Source: Thermotoga sp.
GTDB taxonomy: Bacteria > Thermotogota > Thermotogae > Mesoaciditogales > Mesoaciditogaceae
Direction: 5' to 3'
Assembly: GCA_020722015.1 (NCBI GenBank)
Contig: DYLQ01000003.1
Coordinates: 32,678-96,677 of the forward strand
Length of the DNA: 64,000 bases
Position numbers and translations under genes: made by a program. Under the pieces are notes generated by a model. The model worked only from the letters and a program-made list of their open reading frames with translations. It ran no database searches and was not told the origin of the DNA. This document shows positions 1 to 10,844 of the stretch, one piece after another (within the stretch, counting starts at the first letter, position 1; each line of letters begins with the position of its first letter).

Positions 1-121
1 GCGTGTTGTAAACCATGTATGCGGGATTAAAATTCATAATGGAGCCATACGGAAATGATAAAGCGGCAAAGGTTAAAACCGGTATGACAAGAAAAAAGAG
101 CGTTAAAAGATATCTTCTCAT
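1..121 (-). CDS. N-terminal fragment of a secreted/exported protein (truncated by window edge)
   Basis: Minus-strand ATG at 119-121 opens MRRYLLTLFFLVIPVLTFAALSFPYGSIMNFNPAYMVYNT..., a typical signal peptide; the ORF runs off the window start. Confidence 0.6.
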   Translation of the reverse strand, partial: MRRYLLTLFFLVIPVLTFAALSFPYGSIMNFNPAYMVYNT

Positions 122-528
122 AATTTCGCCTCCGTAAGAATTACATCAACCGTTCTTTCTCTTGGTCCATCAAATTCACAAAAGTATATTCCTTGCCATC
201 TTCCAAGAGATAACGTACCATTAAAGACAGGGATAACAACAGAAACACCTATAATCGTCGACAAAATATGCGCTGCTGAATTACCTTCAATGTGTAAGTA
301 ATTTCCATTCCAAGGAACGAATTTTTGAACAAAAGAAAGAATATCTTCTTTCACATCGGGATCGGCGTTTTCATTTATCGTGATGGCTGCCGTTGTATGC
401 GGAACGTAAACAAGACACATTCCTTCCTTTATTTTCTCTTTAGACACGATTCTTTGTATATTTTCAGTTAAATCGATGAATTCAAAGTGTTTCGAACTTC
501 TGATCTTTATCTGCTGCATTTCAGTCAA
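118..528 (-). CDS. YjbQ/UPF0047 family protein (secondary thiamine-phosphate synthase-like)
   Basis: Motifs VYVPHTTAAITINENADPDV and HxEGNSAAHILSTIIG typical of the UPF0047 family. Confidence 0.88.
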   Translation of the reverse strand: MTEMQQIKIRSSKHFEFIDLTENIQRIVSKEKIKEGMCLVYVPHTTAAITINENADPDVKEDILSFVQKFVPWNGNYLHIEGNSAAHILSTIIGVSVVIPVFNGTLSLGRWQGIYFCEFDGPRERTVDVILTEAKL

Positions 529-808
529 AATTTATATTTGTTATTATTATAACGTAACCGTTGTGCTCCTCCACAACGATTTTGACTTTATCTACGTCAG
601 TTTTGAAAAGTTCGGAAGCCTCTTGTTGAATCTTTCGCTTTATCTCTTCGGTTTTTTTATCGAGATCTTCTTTATTTTCGAACTCATCTATTCGGTAGAC
701 AAATCTGCGACCGCTACCCACAAGCGTATCAAGCCTCTCTTTGGCCGATTCCCTTGCAGAATCTTTGATATCGCCTTTTTTTCTCTTAAAGAAGTCAAAA
801 AATCCCAT
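521..808 (-). CDS. minE: Cell division topological specificity factor MinE
   Basis: 95 aa, MinE-like sequence directly downstream of minD. Confidence 0.85.
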   Translation of the reverse strand: MGFFDFFKRKKGDIKDSARESAKERLDTLVGSGRRFVYRIDEFENKEDLDKKTEEIKRKIQQEASELFKTDVDKVKIVVEEHNGYVIIITNINFD

Positions 809-822
809 TTTAGATCATCTCC

Positions 823-1635
823 TCAATCTCGTTTGAAAAGATTTCTGAAGTTTTTCCACCAACTTTGCTTTTCTTCGAGTTCTTCAAGTGTCGGGATTGG
901 CACTTCTTCTCCTTTAAGTCTTAAGACGATTCCATCAAAGATCTTTCCCATCTTATCTTTTCCATCCATCAAGGCAAGAGGTATACCTTTATTTGTTGCA
1001 ACTATTACATCTTCGGAATCCGGAACAATTCCTATTATATCGATTGAAAGAGCTGATTTTATATCTTCAATTGTAAGCATATCACCATGCTTTACCATGT
1101 GAGGTCTGAATCTGTTGATTATGAGATGAATCTTAGAATCTTCAAAATTCATATTTTCGAGTAGGCCTATAACTCTATCGGCATCAGTTATTGCCGGTAG
1201 CTCTGGTGTTGTGACGACAAGCGCTTCTTCAGCAGGTGCAACTGCGTTTCTAAAACCTCTCTCTATACCAGCAGGGCAATCGATGAGTATATAATCAAAC
1301 TTTTCTGAGAGTTGCGAAACCATCTTTTTCATATCATCGGGAGAGATCATTTCTTTTGTGGCAACCTGAGAAGCAGGCAAAATACTCAAATTTTTGAGTT
1401 GCTTGTGTCTCACGAGTGCATCGAAAACGTCTATTTTCCCATTTACAACGTCCATGCTTGTGTAGACTATTCTGTTTTCAAGTCCCATAACCACGTCGAG
1501 ATTTTTCATTCCTATATCTGCGTCTATGAGGACAACTCTGTCCCCTTTAGAAGCCATTATCGTACCTAAATTAGCCGTCAGAGTTGTTTTCCCAACTCCA
1601 CCCTTTCCTGATGTAATAACATAAGCCTTTGACAA
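823..1635 (-). CDS. minD: Septum site-determining ATPase MinD
   Basis: Deviant Walker A GKGGVGKTT, LIDADIGMKNLD, C-terminal amphipathic tail WWKNFRNLFKRD. Confidence 0.97.
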   Translation of the reverse strand: MSKAYVITSGKGGVGKTTLTANLGTIMASKGDRVVLIDADIGMKNLDVVMGLENRIVYTSMDVVNGKIDVFDALVRHKQLKNLSILPASQVATKEMISPDDMKKMVSQLSEKFDYILIDCPAGIERGFRNAVAPAEEALVVTTPELPAITDADRVIGLLENMNFEDSKIHLIINRFRPHMVKHGDMLTIEDIKSALSIDIIGIVPDSEDVIVATNKGIPLALMDGKDKMGKIFDGIVLRLKGEEVPIPTLEELEEKQSWWKNFRNLFKRD

Positions 1636-1649
1636 TCAAACCACCTTCC

Positions 1650-2303
1650 TCAAAACTTCAAACCAGAAGAATTTATCTTCTCGATTATCGCATCGGCAAC
1701 ATCTTTAACCGAGTTAAACTCAATTTTACCGGCAAAAACAAATTCTTTTGTCATACCCGAATCGGAAATAACTGTCATTATGCCTATGAAAAATTTTCTT
1801 TCTTCAATTGTAACCTCTCTTATTTCATCAAGAGAAAATTTCAATCTGGATTCGGCAGCATTTTCCATTGATTCCATAGTCGCTTCTGCAGACAATTTGA
1901 GAACGTTTTTAAAAGATTTTATCCCCCTCTTTTTTGAATTTTGAGAGGCAATACCCATGGTTATTCCAACGCTTATCTCTATTTCTGTTCCATCTTCAGA
2001 AAGTCCGGCAGATTGAACTTTAAAAGCAGACGGATTATCTTCGTTCTGACCTTCGCCACCCATCTGTGCTATGCTTATTATCCTTCTGTCTATTCTTTCT
2101 CCGGAAATGGTAAGTATGGCCGTCTCTATATCTCTTACGATTTGTTTTGGATTTTTGTCTCCATACGCAAGGATATGAACCTCTGTGAGTTCACCACTTT
2201 CTGGATCGAGTATTACTTTTGCCTTCATAACACCATCCAACGTGGAAAGCATTTTTGATAATTCTTCTGCCTGTTTAACTTCCATGGTCTTACCCCCGTT
2301 CAA
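1650..2303 (-). CDS. Conserved hypothetical protein (possible ACT-like N-terminal fold)
   Basis: Intact 217 aa ORF in the operon; DGVMKAKVILDPESGELTEVHILA...PKQIVRDIETAIL pattern. Confidence 0.7.
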   Translation of the reverse strand: MNGGKTMEVKQAEELSKMLSTLDGVMKAKVILDPESGELTEVHILAYGDKNPKQIVRDIETAILTISGERIDRRIISIAQMGGEGQNEDNPSAFKVQSAGLSEDGTEIEISVGITMGIASQNSKKRGIKSFKNVLKLSAEATMESMENAAESRLKFSLDEIREVTIEERKFFIGIMTVISDSGMTKEFVFAGKIEFNSVKDVADAIIEKINSSGLKF

Positions 2304-2818
2304 CGATATCTTTCAACTGTGAATCGATATATTTTATCATATTTTTTTATTCCGGCCTTCATCATCGCTATTTTTATTTGATCTTCAACTGTATCGACAT
2401 CTTCAAGATCCGGAAGTAAAAGTCCTCTTCTCCAACCGCTTTCGACAATAATACCATATTTTTTGGGATCAAGCACGCTTTCATCCTTTACCTCTTCGGG
2501 TGCAGAGAGTATATCAACGCTAACGACTATATCATTCAATTCTTCTGAACTAACAGGTTCAAAGCGAGGATCTTCAAGTGCTGCCGATATCGCATTTTGT
2601 GCTATCTCGTTTGCAATATCTGGTGTTGTGGGTAAAAAAGTGCCTATGCATCCTCTCAAATTTCCGTCGAGTGTGTGTAAAGTTACAAACACGCCCGCCT
2701 TTCTTTGAAAGAATTCTGGAGGCAAAAATTTGGGATCCGGTTTGAGGATAACTCCCTCCTTTATTTTGGCTTCTATGACCTTTATCGCCCATTTAACGTA
2801 AGGATGCTCTCCTATCAT
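2300..2818 (-). CDS. AMMECR1 domain protein
   Basis: GVFVTLHTLDGNLRGCIGTFLPT ... DPRFEPVSSEEL motifs of AMMECR1. Confidence 0.93.
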   Translation of the reverse strand: MIGEHPYVKWAIKVIEAKIKEGVILKPDPKFLPPEFFQRKAGVFVTLHTLDGNLRGCIGTFLPTTPDIANEIAQNAISAALEDPRFEPVSSEELNDIVVSVDILSAPEEVKDESVLDPKKYGIIVESGWRRGLLLPDLEDVDTVEDQIKIAMMKAGIKKYDKIYRFTVERYR

Positions 2819-3846
2819 CCAAAAAACATCTCCGCAAGTTTATAGTAATCAAAAGGAACAAGCTTCTTCGTGGCAACTCCATACTCTATTGGAATGGAAA
2901 TTATGTCATTTCCACTCAGTGCCACCATCCGCCCAAAATCGCCTTTTTGGACAAGTTTCATCGCTTCCACTCCGTAACGTGTTCCAAGTATCCTATCAAA
3001 GGCCGTCGGTGTCCCACCTCTCAGCAAATGACCGAGCACTACCGATCGAGTCTCATATCCGGTTTTTTGCTCTATGACTTCGGAAAGGTAATGTGCTATT
3101 CCACCAAGTTTTATATGTCCAAATGGATCTATGGTCGATTTGTCTCCAACGACGTTTTCAAGATTAGTCGGTTTGAATCCCTCTGCAACGGCCACAACGG
3201 CATATTCTTTTACTTTCATACGTTTCACAAGTATCTCGATTATCTCATCTATTGTTCTTGGAAATTCAGGTATCAATATAAGATGAGCACCTGCCGCCAG
3301 TCCTGCTTCGAGCGTTATCCATCCGGCATCTCTTCCCATAAGTTCAACTAACATTATACGCCCATGTGACTTGGCAGTCGACTGAAGCCTGTCTATTGCA
3401 TCTGCACCGACATTGACAGCCGTGTGAAAACCGAAAGTGTAATCCGTGTTTGAAACGTCGTTATCTATCGTTTTTGGAACACCGACTATTTTCAAGCCGA
3501 GTCCACAAAATTTAGTGGCAACGCTTAAAGTATCGTCTCCTCCTATGGCTATGAGCGCATCCACTTTTCCTTTTTCAAAATTGTCAATGACTTTTTTTGA
3601 TCCATCTGCTATGCTAAATGGATTGGTTCTCGAAGTTCCGAGAATCGTTCCGCCTAAAAGATGGATTCCCTCTACATCATCTTCTGTAAGATTAACGTAA
3701 TCGTTGTTAATGGCTCCTTCCCAACCTCTTTTAAAACCGATAACGGAATCCTCGCTTCTTTTTGCTTTGACAATACCTCTAATGACGGCATTTAATCCTG
3801 GACAATCTCCACCTCCGGTTAAAATGGCAATTTTCAAATTGATCAC
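2815..3846 (-). CDS. 6-phosphofructokinase, PPi-dependent signature
   Basis: PFK fold motifs GGGDCPGLNAVIRG, GGDDT, PKTIDND, MGRDAGW. Confidence 0.93.
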   Translation of the reverse strand: MINLKIAILTGGGDCPGLNAVIRGIVKAKRSEDSVIGFKRGWEGAINNDYVNLTEDDVEGIHLLGGTILGTSRTNPFSIADGSKKVIDNFEKGKVDALIAIGGDDTLSVATKFCGLGLKIVGVPKTIDNDVSNTDYTFGFHTAVNVGADAIDRLQSTAKSHGRIMLVELMGRDAGWITLEAGLAAGAHLILIPEFPRTIDEIIEILVKRMKVKEYAVVAVAEGFKPTNLENVVGDKSTIDPFGHIKLGGIAHYLSEVIEQKTGYETRSVVLGHLLRGGTPTAFDRILGTRYGVEAMKLVQKGDFGRMVALSGNDIISIPIEYGVATKKLVPFDYYKLAEMFFG

Positions 3847-4244
3847 CTCTCCTTTTTTGTGGAAATTTTAAGTCTAACAAGAGCTCTTTGGATTTTCGTC
3901 TCAAGTTCCTTTCTTCTAACTTCTTCAACTTCTTCGATATCCACTCTTGCACGTTCCAGACTTCTTTTTGCCCTTTCGATATCTATATCTTCAGGTCTTT
4001 CTGCAGCATCTGAAAGTATGGTAAAGGTATTGTTAAAAAATTCGCCGATTCCGCCATGAACGGCAAAAAAAATTCTATGACCATCCTCCTGCTCGATTTC
4101 TAATTCTGCGATATCAAGGGCAATGAAAAAAGGAAGCCTATTTTGCAATGTACCCATTGCCCCATTCACAGTCCTGAATTCGGTGAATTTAGCCATTTTG
4201 TCAAGCACAACCTTCTCCGGAGTTATTATTCTTAACCTGAACAT
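3843..4244 (-). CDS. atpC: F1Fo ATP synthase epsilon subunit
   Basis: LRIITPEKVVLD N-terminus, position after atpD. Confidence 0.95.
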   Translation of the reverse strand: MFRLRIITPEKVVLDKMAKFTEFRTVNGAMGTLQNRLPFFIALDIAELEIEQEDGHRIFFAVHGGIGEFFNNTFTILSDAAERPEDIDIERAKRSLERARVDIEEVEEVRRKELETKIQRALVRLKISTKKER

Positions 4245-4245
4245 G

Positions 4246-5646
<1,401 letters not shown>

Positions 5647-5648
5647 TT

Positions 5649-5689
5649 AGGCGATAGATACCTCTCTTTTCAAAGAGAGAAAATCGCCT
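5649..5689 (-). promoter_or_regulatory. Two-tier stem-loop in the atpG-atpD intergenic region, between SD and atpD ATG
   Basis: Outer arms AGGCGAT/ATCGCCT (7 bp) and inner perfect CTCTCTTT-loop-AAAGAGAG (8 bp); SD AAAGGAGG at about 5692-5699 lies upstream of it on the minus strand. Confidence 0.8.
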
Positions 5690-5720
5690 GTCCTCCTTTC
5701 GATCAGCAAACTCTTTGACT

Positions 5721-6590
5721 TCATTCTTCTCCTTTAAGACCTTCCGAACTATTTGTGATTTCTATGACCTCCTGTGTTATATAAAATTGGCGCATTTTGT
5801 TGTATTTTAGACTGAGATCGTCTATGAGCTTCTTTGCGTTCTCTGTTGCATTTCTCATGGCATTCTGGCGAGCGTTCTGTTCCGATATCTTTGATTCGAG
5901 CAAAATTCTGTACATTTTCGATCCGAAGTATTGTGGCATGATTATTTCAAACATTTCTTCAGCAGAAGGCTCAAAATCGTAAGATGCGTTTTGAGATTTT
6001 TTGTCGATCTTTATCGGTAAAAATATCTCATCAGTGATACTTTGAATCAACGAACTTTTTGGATATCCGTGTATGATCTCGATGCAATCGATCTGACCTT
6101 CACGATATACCCTTAATAACTCATTCGAAAGGCTTTGTGCATCGTCGTAAAATGGTTTCGAATACATGTTGGTAATTGAATTTCTTATCTTTTTACCGTC
6201 GAATTTCATTCTTTTATTGGCTTTGGATCCTATAACATAAAAGGAATCAAATGTTTTCCCGAGGGCTTTTTCTCTATCGTAAGCGGCTTCGATGATGTCA
6301 TCATTGTAGGAACCACAGAGTCCCATATCTCCTGTTATTACAACAATCATAGCATTTGACGGAACTTTTCTCCAAATGAGATTTTTAACTTCATCCAAAT
6401 CTTCGATTGAACTGCTTATCTTTTCGAAAGCGGAAGACAATGCTTTTTCGTACTCATAAAAGTTTCTCAGATTTTTTTTGAGAAGTTGCAACCTTGCAGT
6501 TGCAACCATTTCCATGGCTCGTGTCATGTGCATTGTCGATTTAACGGACGCTATCTTTCTTTTTATCTCCAATTGAATGCCACGGCCCAT
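5721..6590 (-). CDS. atpG: F1Fo ATP synthase gamma subunit
   Basis: N-terminal IKRKIASVKSTMHMTRAMEMVA and C-terminal RNATENAKKLIDDL. Confidence 0.98.
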   Translation of the reverse strand: MGRGIQLEIKRKIASVKSTMHMTRAMEMVATARLQLLKKNLRNFYEYEKALSSAFEKISSSIEDLDEVKNLIWRKVPSNAMIVVITGDMGLCGSYNDDIIEAAYDREKALGKTFDSFYVIGSKANKRMKFDGKKIRNSITNMYSKPFYDDAQSLSNELLRVYREGQIDCIEIIHGYPKSSLIQSITDEIFLPIKIDKKSQNASYDFEPSAEEMFEIIMPQYFGSKMYRILLESKISEQNARQNAMRNATENAKKLIDDLSLKYNKMRQFYITQEVIEITNSSEGLKGEE

Positions 6591-8116
6591 TATTTACCAC
6601 CGAATTCCTTTTTTAAAGATTCCAAAAATATTTTTAAGTCTTTTTCAACTTCAGAGTCTAAATCTTTGCTTTCCGATATTCTGTCGAGAATATGACTTTC
6701 GGTATTTTTGATTTTTTCCAGCAGTGCTTTTTCAAATCTTTTTACCTCTGAAATAGGAAGGTCATCAAGATATCCTTTTATGCCGGTGTAAAGCGATACG
6801 GTTTCTTCTTCAAATTTCATGGTTGAATATTGTTCTTGTTTTAGTAATTCCATTAATCGTTGGCCTCTTTTTATTTGAGATTGCGTTGTGGGATCGAGTT
6901 CAGTTGAAAATTGAGCAAAAGTTTCGAGTTCTCTGTATTGAGCAAGCATTATTCTTAAATTACCGGCAACCTTTTTGATCGCTTTTGTCTGTGCGGCACC
7001 CCCAACGCGAGAAACTGAAAGTCCAACGTTAATTGCAGGCCTAAATCCGGCGTTAAACAAAGCAGACTCAAGATATATTTGGCCATCGGTTATGGATATG
7101 ACATTAGTTGGAATATAGGCACTAACGTCATTTGCTTGAGTCTCAACTATTGGAAGAGCCGTCATTGAACCGCCGCCAAGTTCATCGCTTAATCTTGCGG
7201 ATCTTTCAAGAAGACGCGAATGAGTGTAAAATATGTCACCTGGATATGCTTCTCGACCTGGTGGCCTTCTTAAGAGTAAGGCCAATTGCCTGTAAGAGAT
7301 CGCATGTTTGCTTAAATCATCGTAAACTATAAGGGTATCTTTTCCTGAAAACATCCATTCTTCAGCTATAGATGCTCCGGCGTAAGGGGCTATGTACTGT
7401 AAAGACGCGGGATCACTTGCGTTAGCGATGATAACCGCCGTGTAATTCATTGCCCCTGATTTCTTAAATCTCTCTATCGTGCGGGCAACTTCTGAATTTT
7501 TTTGTCCTATAGCGACGTAAACGCAAAGTACATTTTGATCTTTTTGGTTTATTATCGTATCTATCGCTATGGCAGTTTTCCCCGTTTGTCTGTCTCCTAT
7601 TATCAATTCTCTCTGTCCTCTTCCTATGGGGATCATGGCATCTATCGCTTTTATGCCGGTTTGAAGTGGAACATTGACAGGTTGTCTTTCTATTATTCCG
7701 ACGGCCTTTCTTTCTATCGATCTTGTCTTGGAAGATTTTATCTTTGGACCTCCATCGAGAGGAATACCAAGTGGATTAACAACTCGACCGATCAACTCAT
7801 CTCCAACAGGAACTTCAACGATCTTTTCGGTCCTTTCGACAAGATCACCTTCTTTTATGTTTTTATACTCTCCAAGTATGACAATTCCAGCATCGTCTGG
7901 TTCGAGACTCATGACAAAACCCATCTGCCCATTTTGAAATTTCACAAGTTCGTTAAACATCACATTCTCAAGTCCGTAGACACGCGCTATGCCATCTCCA
8001 ACTTGAATTACACGTCCAACCTCTTTTAAATTTGGAAGACTTTCGAAATTTTCTATTTTTTCAAGTAATATCTTTGAAATTTCATCTGGATTTATACGCA
8101 CACTATCAACCTCCAA
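6590..8116 (-). CDS. atpA: F1Fo ATP synthase alpha subunit
   Basis: [35 protein letters not shown]. Confidence 0.99.
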   Translation of the reverse strand: MEVDSVRINPDEISKILLEKIENFESLPNLKEVGRVIQVGDGIARVYGLENVMFNELVKFQNGQMGFVMSLEPDDAGIVILGEYKNIKEGDLVERTEKIVEVPVGDELIGRVVNPLGIPLDGGPKIKSSKTRSIERKAVGIIERQPVNVPLQTGIKAIDAMIPIGRGQRELIIGDRQTGKTAIAIDTIINQKDQNVLCVYVAIGQKNSEVARTIERFKKSGAMNYTAVIIANASDPASLQYIAPYAGASIAEEWMFSGKDTLIVYDDLSKHAISYRQLALLLRRPPGREAYPGDIFYTHSRLLERSARLSDELGGGSMTALPIVETQANDVSAYIPTNVISITDGQIYLESALFNAGFRPAINVGLSVSRVGGAAQTKAIKKVAGNLRIMLAQYRELETFAQFSTELDPTTQSQIKRGQRLMELLKQEQYSTMKFEEETVSLYTGIKGYLDDLPISEVKRFEKALLEKIKNTESHILDRISESKDLDSEVEKDLKIFLESLKKEFGGK

Positions 8117-8630
8117 AGATGAAGGACTCTAAATCTTTAAGAGCACCAGAAATACTTAAATCTATAACCGAATCTTCGAAATCAACAATTATTCCACCGA
8201 TGAGAAGTGGATCTACTTTGGTGATCAAGACAGGCTTTGTTTTTCTAACCTTTTCGACAACATCGGTTATAGCCTGCTTATCTTCTTCATTTAAAGAAAT
8301 AGCGCTTCTGACGTAAACCCTTTCCATTCCATTTTGTCGCATTGCCATCTTTTCGGAAAGTGCTTTTATTTCATTTAAAAGGTTAAATCTTTTGTGAATG
8401 AACAAAAGATCGAAGAATCTTTCGGATTTTTCATCAAGAGAAAATATTTCTGACAAAATCTTAGTTTTGTTTTGATATGAAATCGTCGGATCTAAAAAAA
8501 ACTTCCTGATGTATTCATCTTTTAGATCTAAGAGCAAATTTATGGTCATGTACAATTTTCTGTCTTTTATGGTATTCAAAACATTTGCGTATTTATAAAT
8601 TAAAGATCTATTTACTCTCATTTTTTTCAC
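8106..8630 (-). CDS. atpH: F1Fo ATP synthase delta subunit
   Basis: Size, position, C-terminal [27 protein letters not shown]. Confidence 0.95.
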   Translation of the reverse strand: MKKMRVNRSLIYKYANVLNTIKDRKLYMTINLLLDLKDEYIRKFFLDPTISYQNKTKILSEIFSLDEKSERFFDLLFIHKRFNLLNEIKALSEKMAMRQNGMERVYVRSAISLNEEDKQAITDVVEKVRKTKPVLITKVDPLLIGGIIVDFEDSVIDLSISGALKDLESFIFGG

Positions 8631-9120
8631 TCATTTTCGAAAGTTGTTTTGTCAAGAATTCTCTTTTCGACTTTTCATCTATTTCTTGTTGGATGATTTT
8701 TGAAGCAATCGCAATTGAAAGTTTTACGATCTGGGTTTCCAATACTTTTTGGGCTCTGACTTTCTCTTCTTCAATTTGCGATCTTGCATTTTCAACCATT
8801 ATCCTTATTTCTTCGTTAATACGTTCTTTTTCCTTTAACTCGTATTCGGTAACCCTTTTTCGGGCTGCCTCTTCGTAAATCAAAATATTTTTTCTTGTTT
8901 CGTCAAGTGCTTCTTTGGTTGTTATTTGCAATTTTTCGGCTTCTTCCCTTTCTTTTGAGGCTTTATCGTATTCGCTTTTTACTTCATCACGCCTTTGGTC
9001 TAACATCGAAAGAAAAGGTTTGTAAAGCAATTTAACAAGAAAATACATGAGTATGAAAAAACTCATCAACTGGAGAACGGAAGTACCGTTGAAGTTCAAA
9101 AAGATTCCGGACATATCCAC
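8608..9120 (-). CDS. atpF: F1Fo ATP synthase b subunit
   Basis: N-terminal TM helix then long charged coiled coil; position between atpE and atpH. Confidence 0.95.
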   Translation of the reverse strand: MDMSGIFLNFNGTSVLQLMSFFILMYFLVKLLYKPFLSMLDQRRDEVKSEYDKASKEREEAEKLQITTKEALDETRKNILIYEEAARKRVTEYELKEKERINEEIRIMVENARSQIEEEKVRAQKVLETQIVKLSIAIASKIIQQEIDEKSKREFLTKQLSKMSEKNESK

Positions 9121-9123
9121 CTC

Positions 9124-9375
9124 CTAAAACAGCAGGATCATAAAAGCGATGAGCAAAGCATAAAGTCCCGTTGTTTCGGTTATTGCGTCCGCAAGAATCA
9201 TCCTTGTTGTTATAGTGCCAACCATTTCCGGTTGCCTTGACATAGCTTCCATCGCTTTTGAACCTATGTTTCCCTCTCCAAGTGCAGGCCCTAAAGCTCC
9301 CAACCCCATGACAAGTCCCGCACCTATGTACTTTGCTGCTTGTACCACTGCCTGTGCCATTGTAAAATCCGCCAC
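9124..9375 (-). CDS. atpE: F1Fo ATP synthase c subunit (two-carboxylate, Na+-type signature)
   Basis: 83 aa hairpin protein with RQPE loop; GALGPALGEGNIG and ADAITETTGLY ion-site segments. Confidence 0.97.
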   Translation of the reverse strand: MADFTMAQAVVQAAKYIGAGLVMGLGALGPALGEGNIGSKAMEAMSRQPEMVGTITTRMILADAITETTGLYALLIAFMILLF

Positions 9376-9395
9376 TTTGATCTACCTCCCTATAT

Positions 9396-10226
9396 TCATT
9401 CAAGTTGTGCACTTATGTATGCAACGGCCAATATCGTGAAAACGTAAGCCTGAATTACCCCTATAAAAAAACCGAAAAATCCCCAAATTACCACAGGTAC
9501 AATTGTGTATTTGGTTAAGTAACAAAGCATCAAGGCAATCAGAGCACCACCGCCTATGTTACCGAATAACCTGAAAGAATGCGATATAGGTCTTGAAAGT
9601 TCGCCGATGATGTTCATCGGAAGCATAAAAGGCGAGGGATAAAGAAACCCTTTTGCCCATTGCTTTAATCCTTTATGTTTAACGGAAAAAACGTAACTTG
9701 CTATCAAAACCATAACGGCATAAGTTACGTTTGTGTTAAGATCAGCCGTCGGGGAATACCAAGTATCCGTGAAAAAGTTCAATGATAATCCATTGTTTAT
9801 AGGACTTACGGTGATACCCGGTATGCCCCCCAATACATTTGCGATAACTATGAACAGAAAAAGCGTTGATACGAAATAAAAGACAGGTTTTACAAGTTTA
9901 CTTACCGGGATGGTGCTTTCGACAAGATTGTAAAGGAAAGACAAAAGTAATTCAATGGCCGATTGAAATCTCGAGGGTATTTTTGAAAGTTGTTTTTTGA
10001 ATTTGATACCCATGATTATCCATAAAATGATTATCGAAATTGTCATTATGACGGTCATGGGATTGATCGTACCCAAAATGGAAGGAAGTGGAATATGCAT
10101 TTGCCAAACAAGGCCTGCTCCTTCCGGAAATTGAACCGAACCGGCATTCCACACTGCAAAGGCAAGATAAAAGGCAAAGAACGATGCCAAAAATATCTTC
10201 TCAGCCTTTGAAAAATGTAATTTCAT
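9396..10226 (-). CDS. atpB: F1Fo ATP synthase a subunit
   Basis: GELSRPISHSFRLFGNIGGG with conserved Arg. Confidence 0.97.
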   Translation of the reverse strand: MKLHFSKAEKIFLASFFAFYLAFAVWNAGSVQFPEGAGLVWQMHIPLPSILGTINPMTVIMTISIIILWIIMGIKFKKQLSKIPSRFQSAIELLLSFLYNLVESTIPVSKLVKPVFYFVSTLFLFIVIANVLGGIPGITVSPINNGLSLNFFTDTWYSPTADLNTNVTYAVMVLIASYVFSVKHKGLKQWAKGFLYPSPFMLPMNIIGELSRPISHSFRLFGNIGGGALIALMLCYLTKYTIVPVVIWGFFGFFIGVIQAYVFTILAVAYISAQLE

Positions 10227-10591
10227 CTTGCGCCCCCCTCAGAGTTAAAATCACAAAACAAAGCGGATGATGTGAACAGCGTTAAAGTCAGTATTTCAAG
10301 TCCAATGAAGGTGGAAAAAAATCCCTCAACTGAAAGGCTTGAAAATGATATCAAAAGTGCTATTGAGAAGATCGCGTATCTTTTTATGAATCCAAACGAG
10401 ATTAATCGAAAGTTTCCCTTGGTTATCTTTTTGAAATCTTCGTTCATTGTAAACCACGAAAGTTCTGCACAAATAAACCCTAGTGAAAAACCGACTGAAG
10501 TTTTCCATCCCCACATCGAAAAAATGGGTAAAAAAAACAAATAAGTGAGAAAAAGGTTGAACGCAAAATTAATCTTTGTTGTCTTTTCCAC
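10223..10591 (-). CDS. Small membrane protein, AtpI-like
   Basis: 122 aa, several hydrophobic segments, upstream of and overlapping atpB. Confidence 0.55.
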   Translation of the reverse strand: MEKTTKINFAFNLFLTYLFFLPIFSMWGWKTSVGFSLGFICAELSWFTMNEDFKKITKGNFRLISFGFIKRYAIFSIALLISFSSLSVEGFFSTFIGLEILTLTLFTSSALFCDFNSEGGAR

Positions 10592-10844
10592 TCTCTTTTT
10601 CTACCTCTTTCATGAGCAACTTTATACCGTTGTACATGCCAGAAAAAATTCCTAACACAAGAAAAATTAACAAAAGTACCTTGTTGTTAAAAGTCCATTT
10701 ATCGAGATAATAACCTATAAGTCCCCCTATTGCTACGTTGGAAACAACCGTTATACCGAATGACGCTATAATGTTTGTTTTTTTGAAAAGTTGGATGTAT
10801 TCTTTTGAATTTACTTTTTGTCTATCTTTTCTATCTTCAGCCAT
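10569..10844 (-). CDS. AtpZ/AtpI family protein
   Basis: Two-TM pattern GGLIGYYLDKWTFNNKVLLLIFLVLGIFSGMYNGIK at the head of the atp operon. Confidence 0.75.
   Translation of the reverse strand: MAEDRKDRQKVNSKEYIQLFKKTNIIASFGITVVSNVAIGGLIGYYLDKWTFNNKVLLLIFLVLGIFSGMYNGIKLLMKEVEKESGKDNKD

Noticed and set aside
476-1102. 208-aa plus-strand ORF opposite minE/minD
   Set aside because: Antisense to conserved genes; F/S/I-rich composition typical of shadow translation.
7502-8029. 175-aa ORF opposite atpA
   Set aside because: Antisense shadow ORF with Y/S/F-rich composition.
9032-9412. 126-aa minus ORF overlapping atpE in another frame
   Set aside because: Out-of-frame reading of atpE; no coherent hydrophobic pattern.
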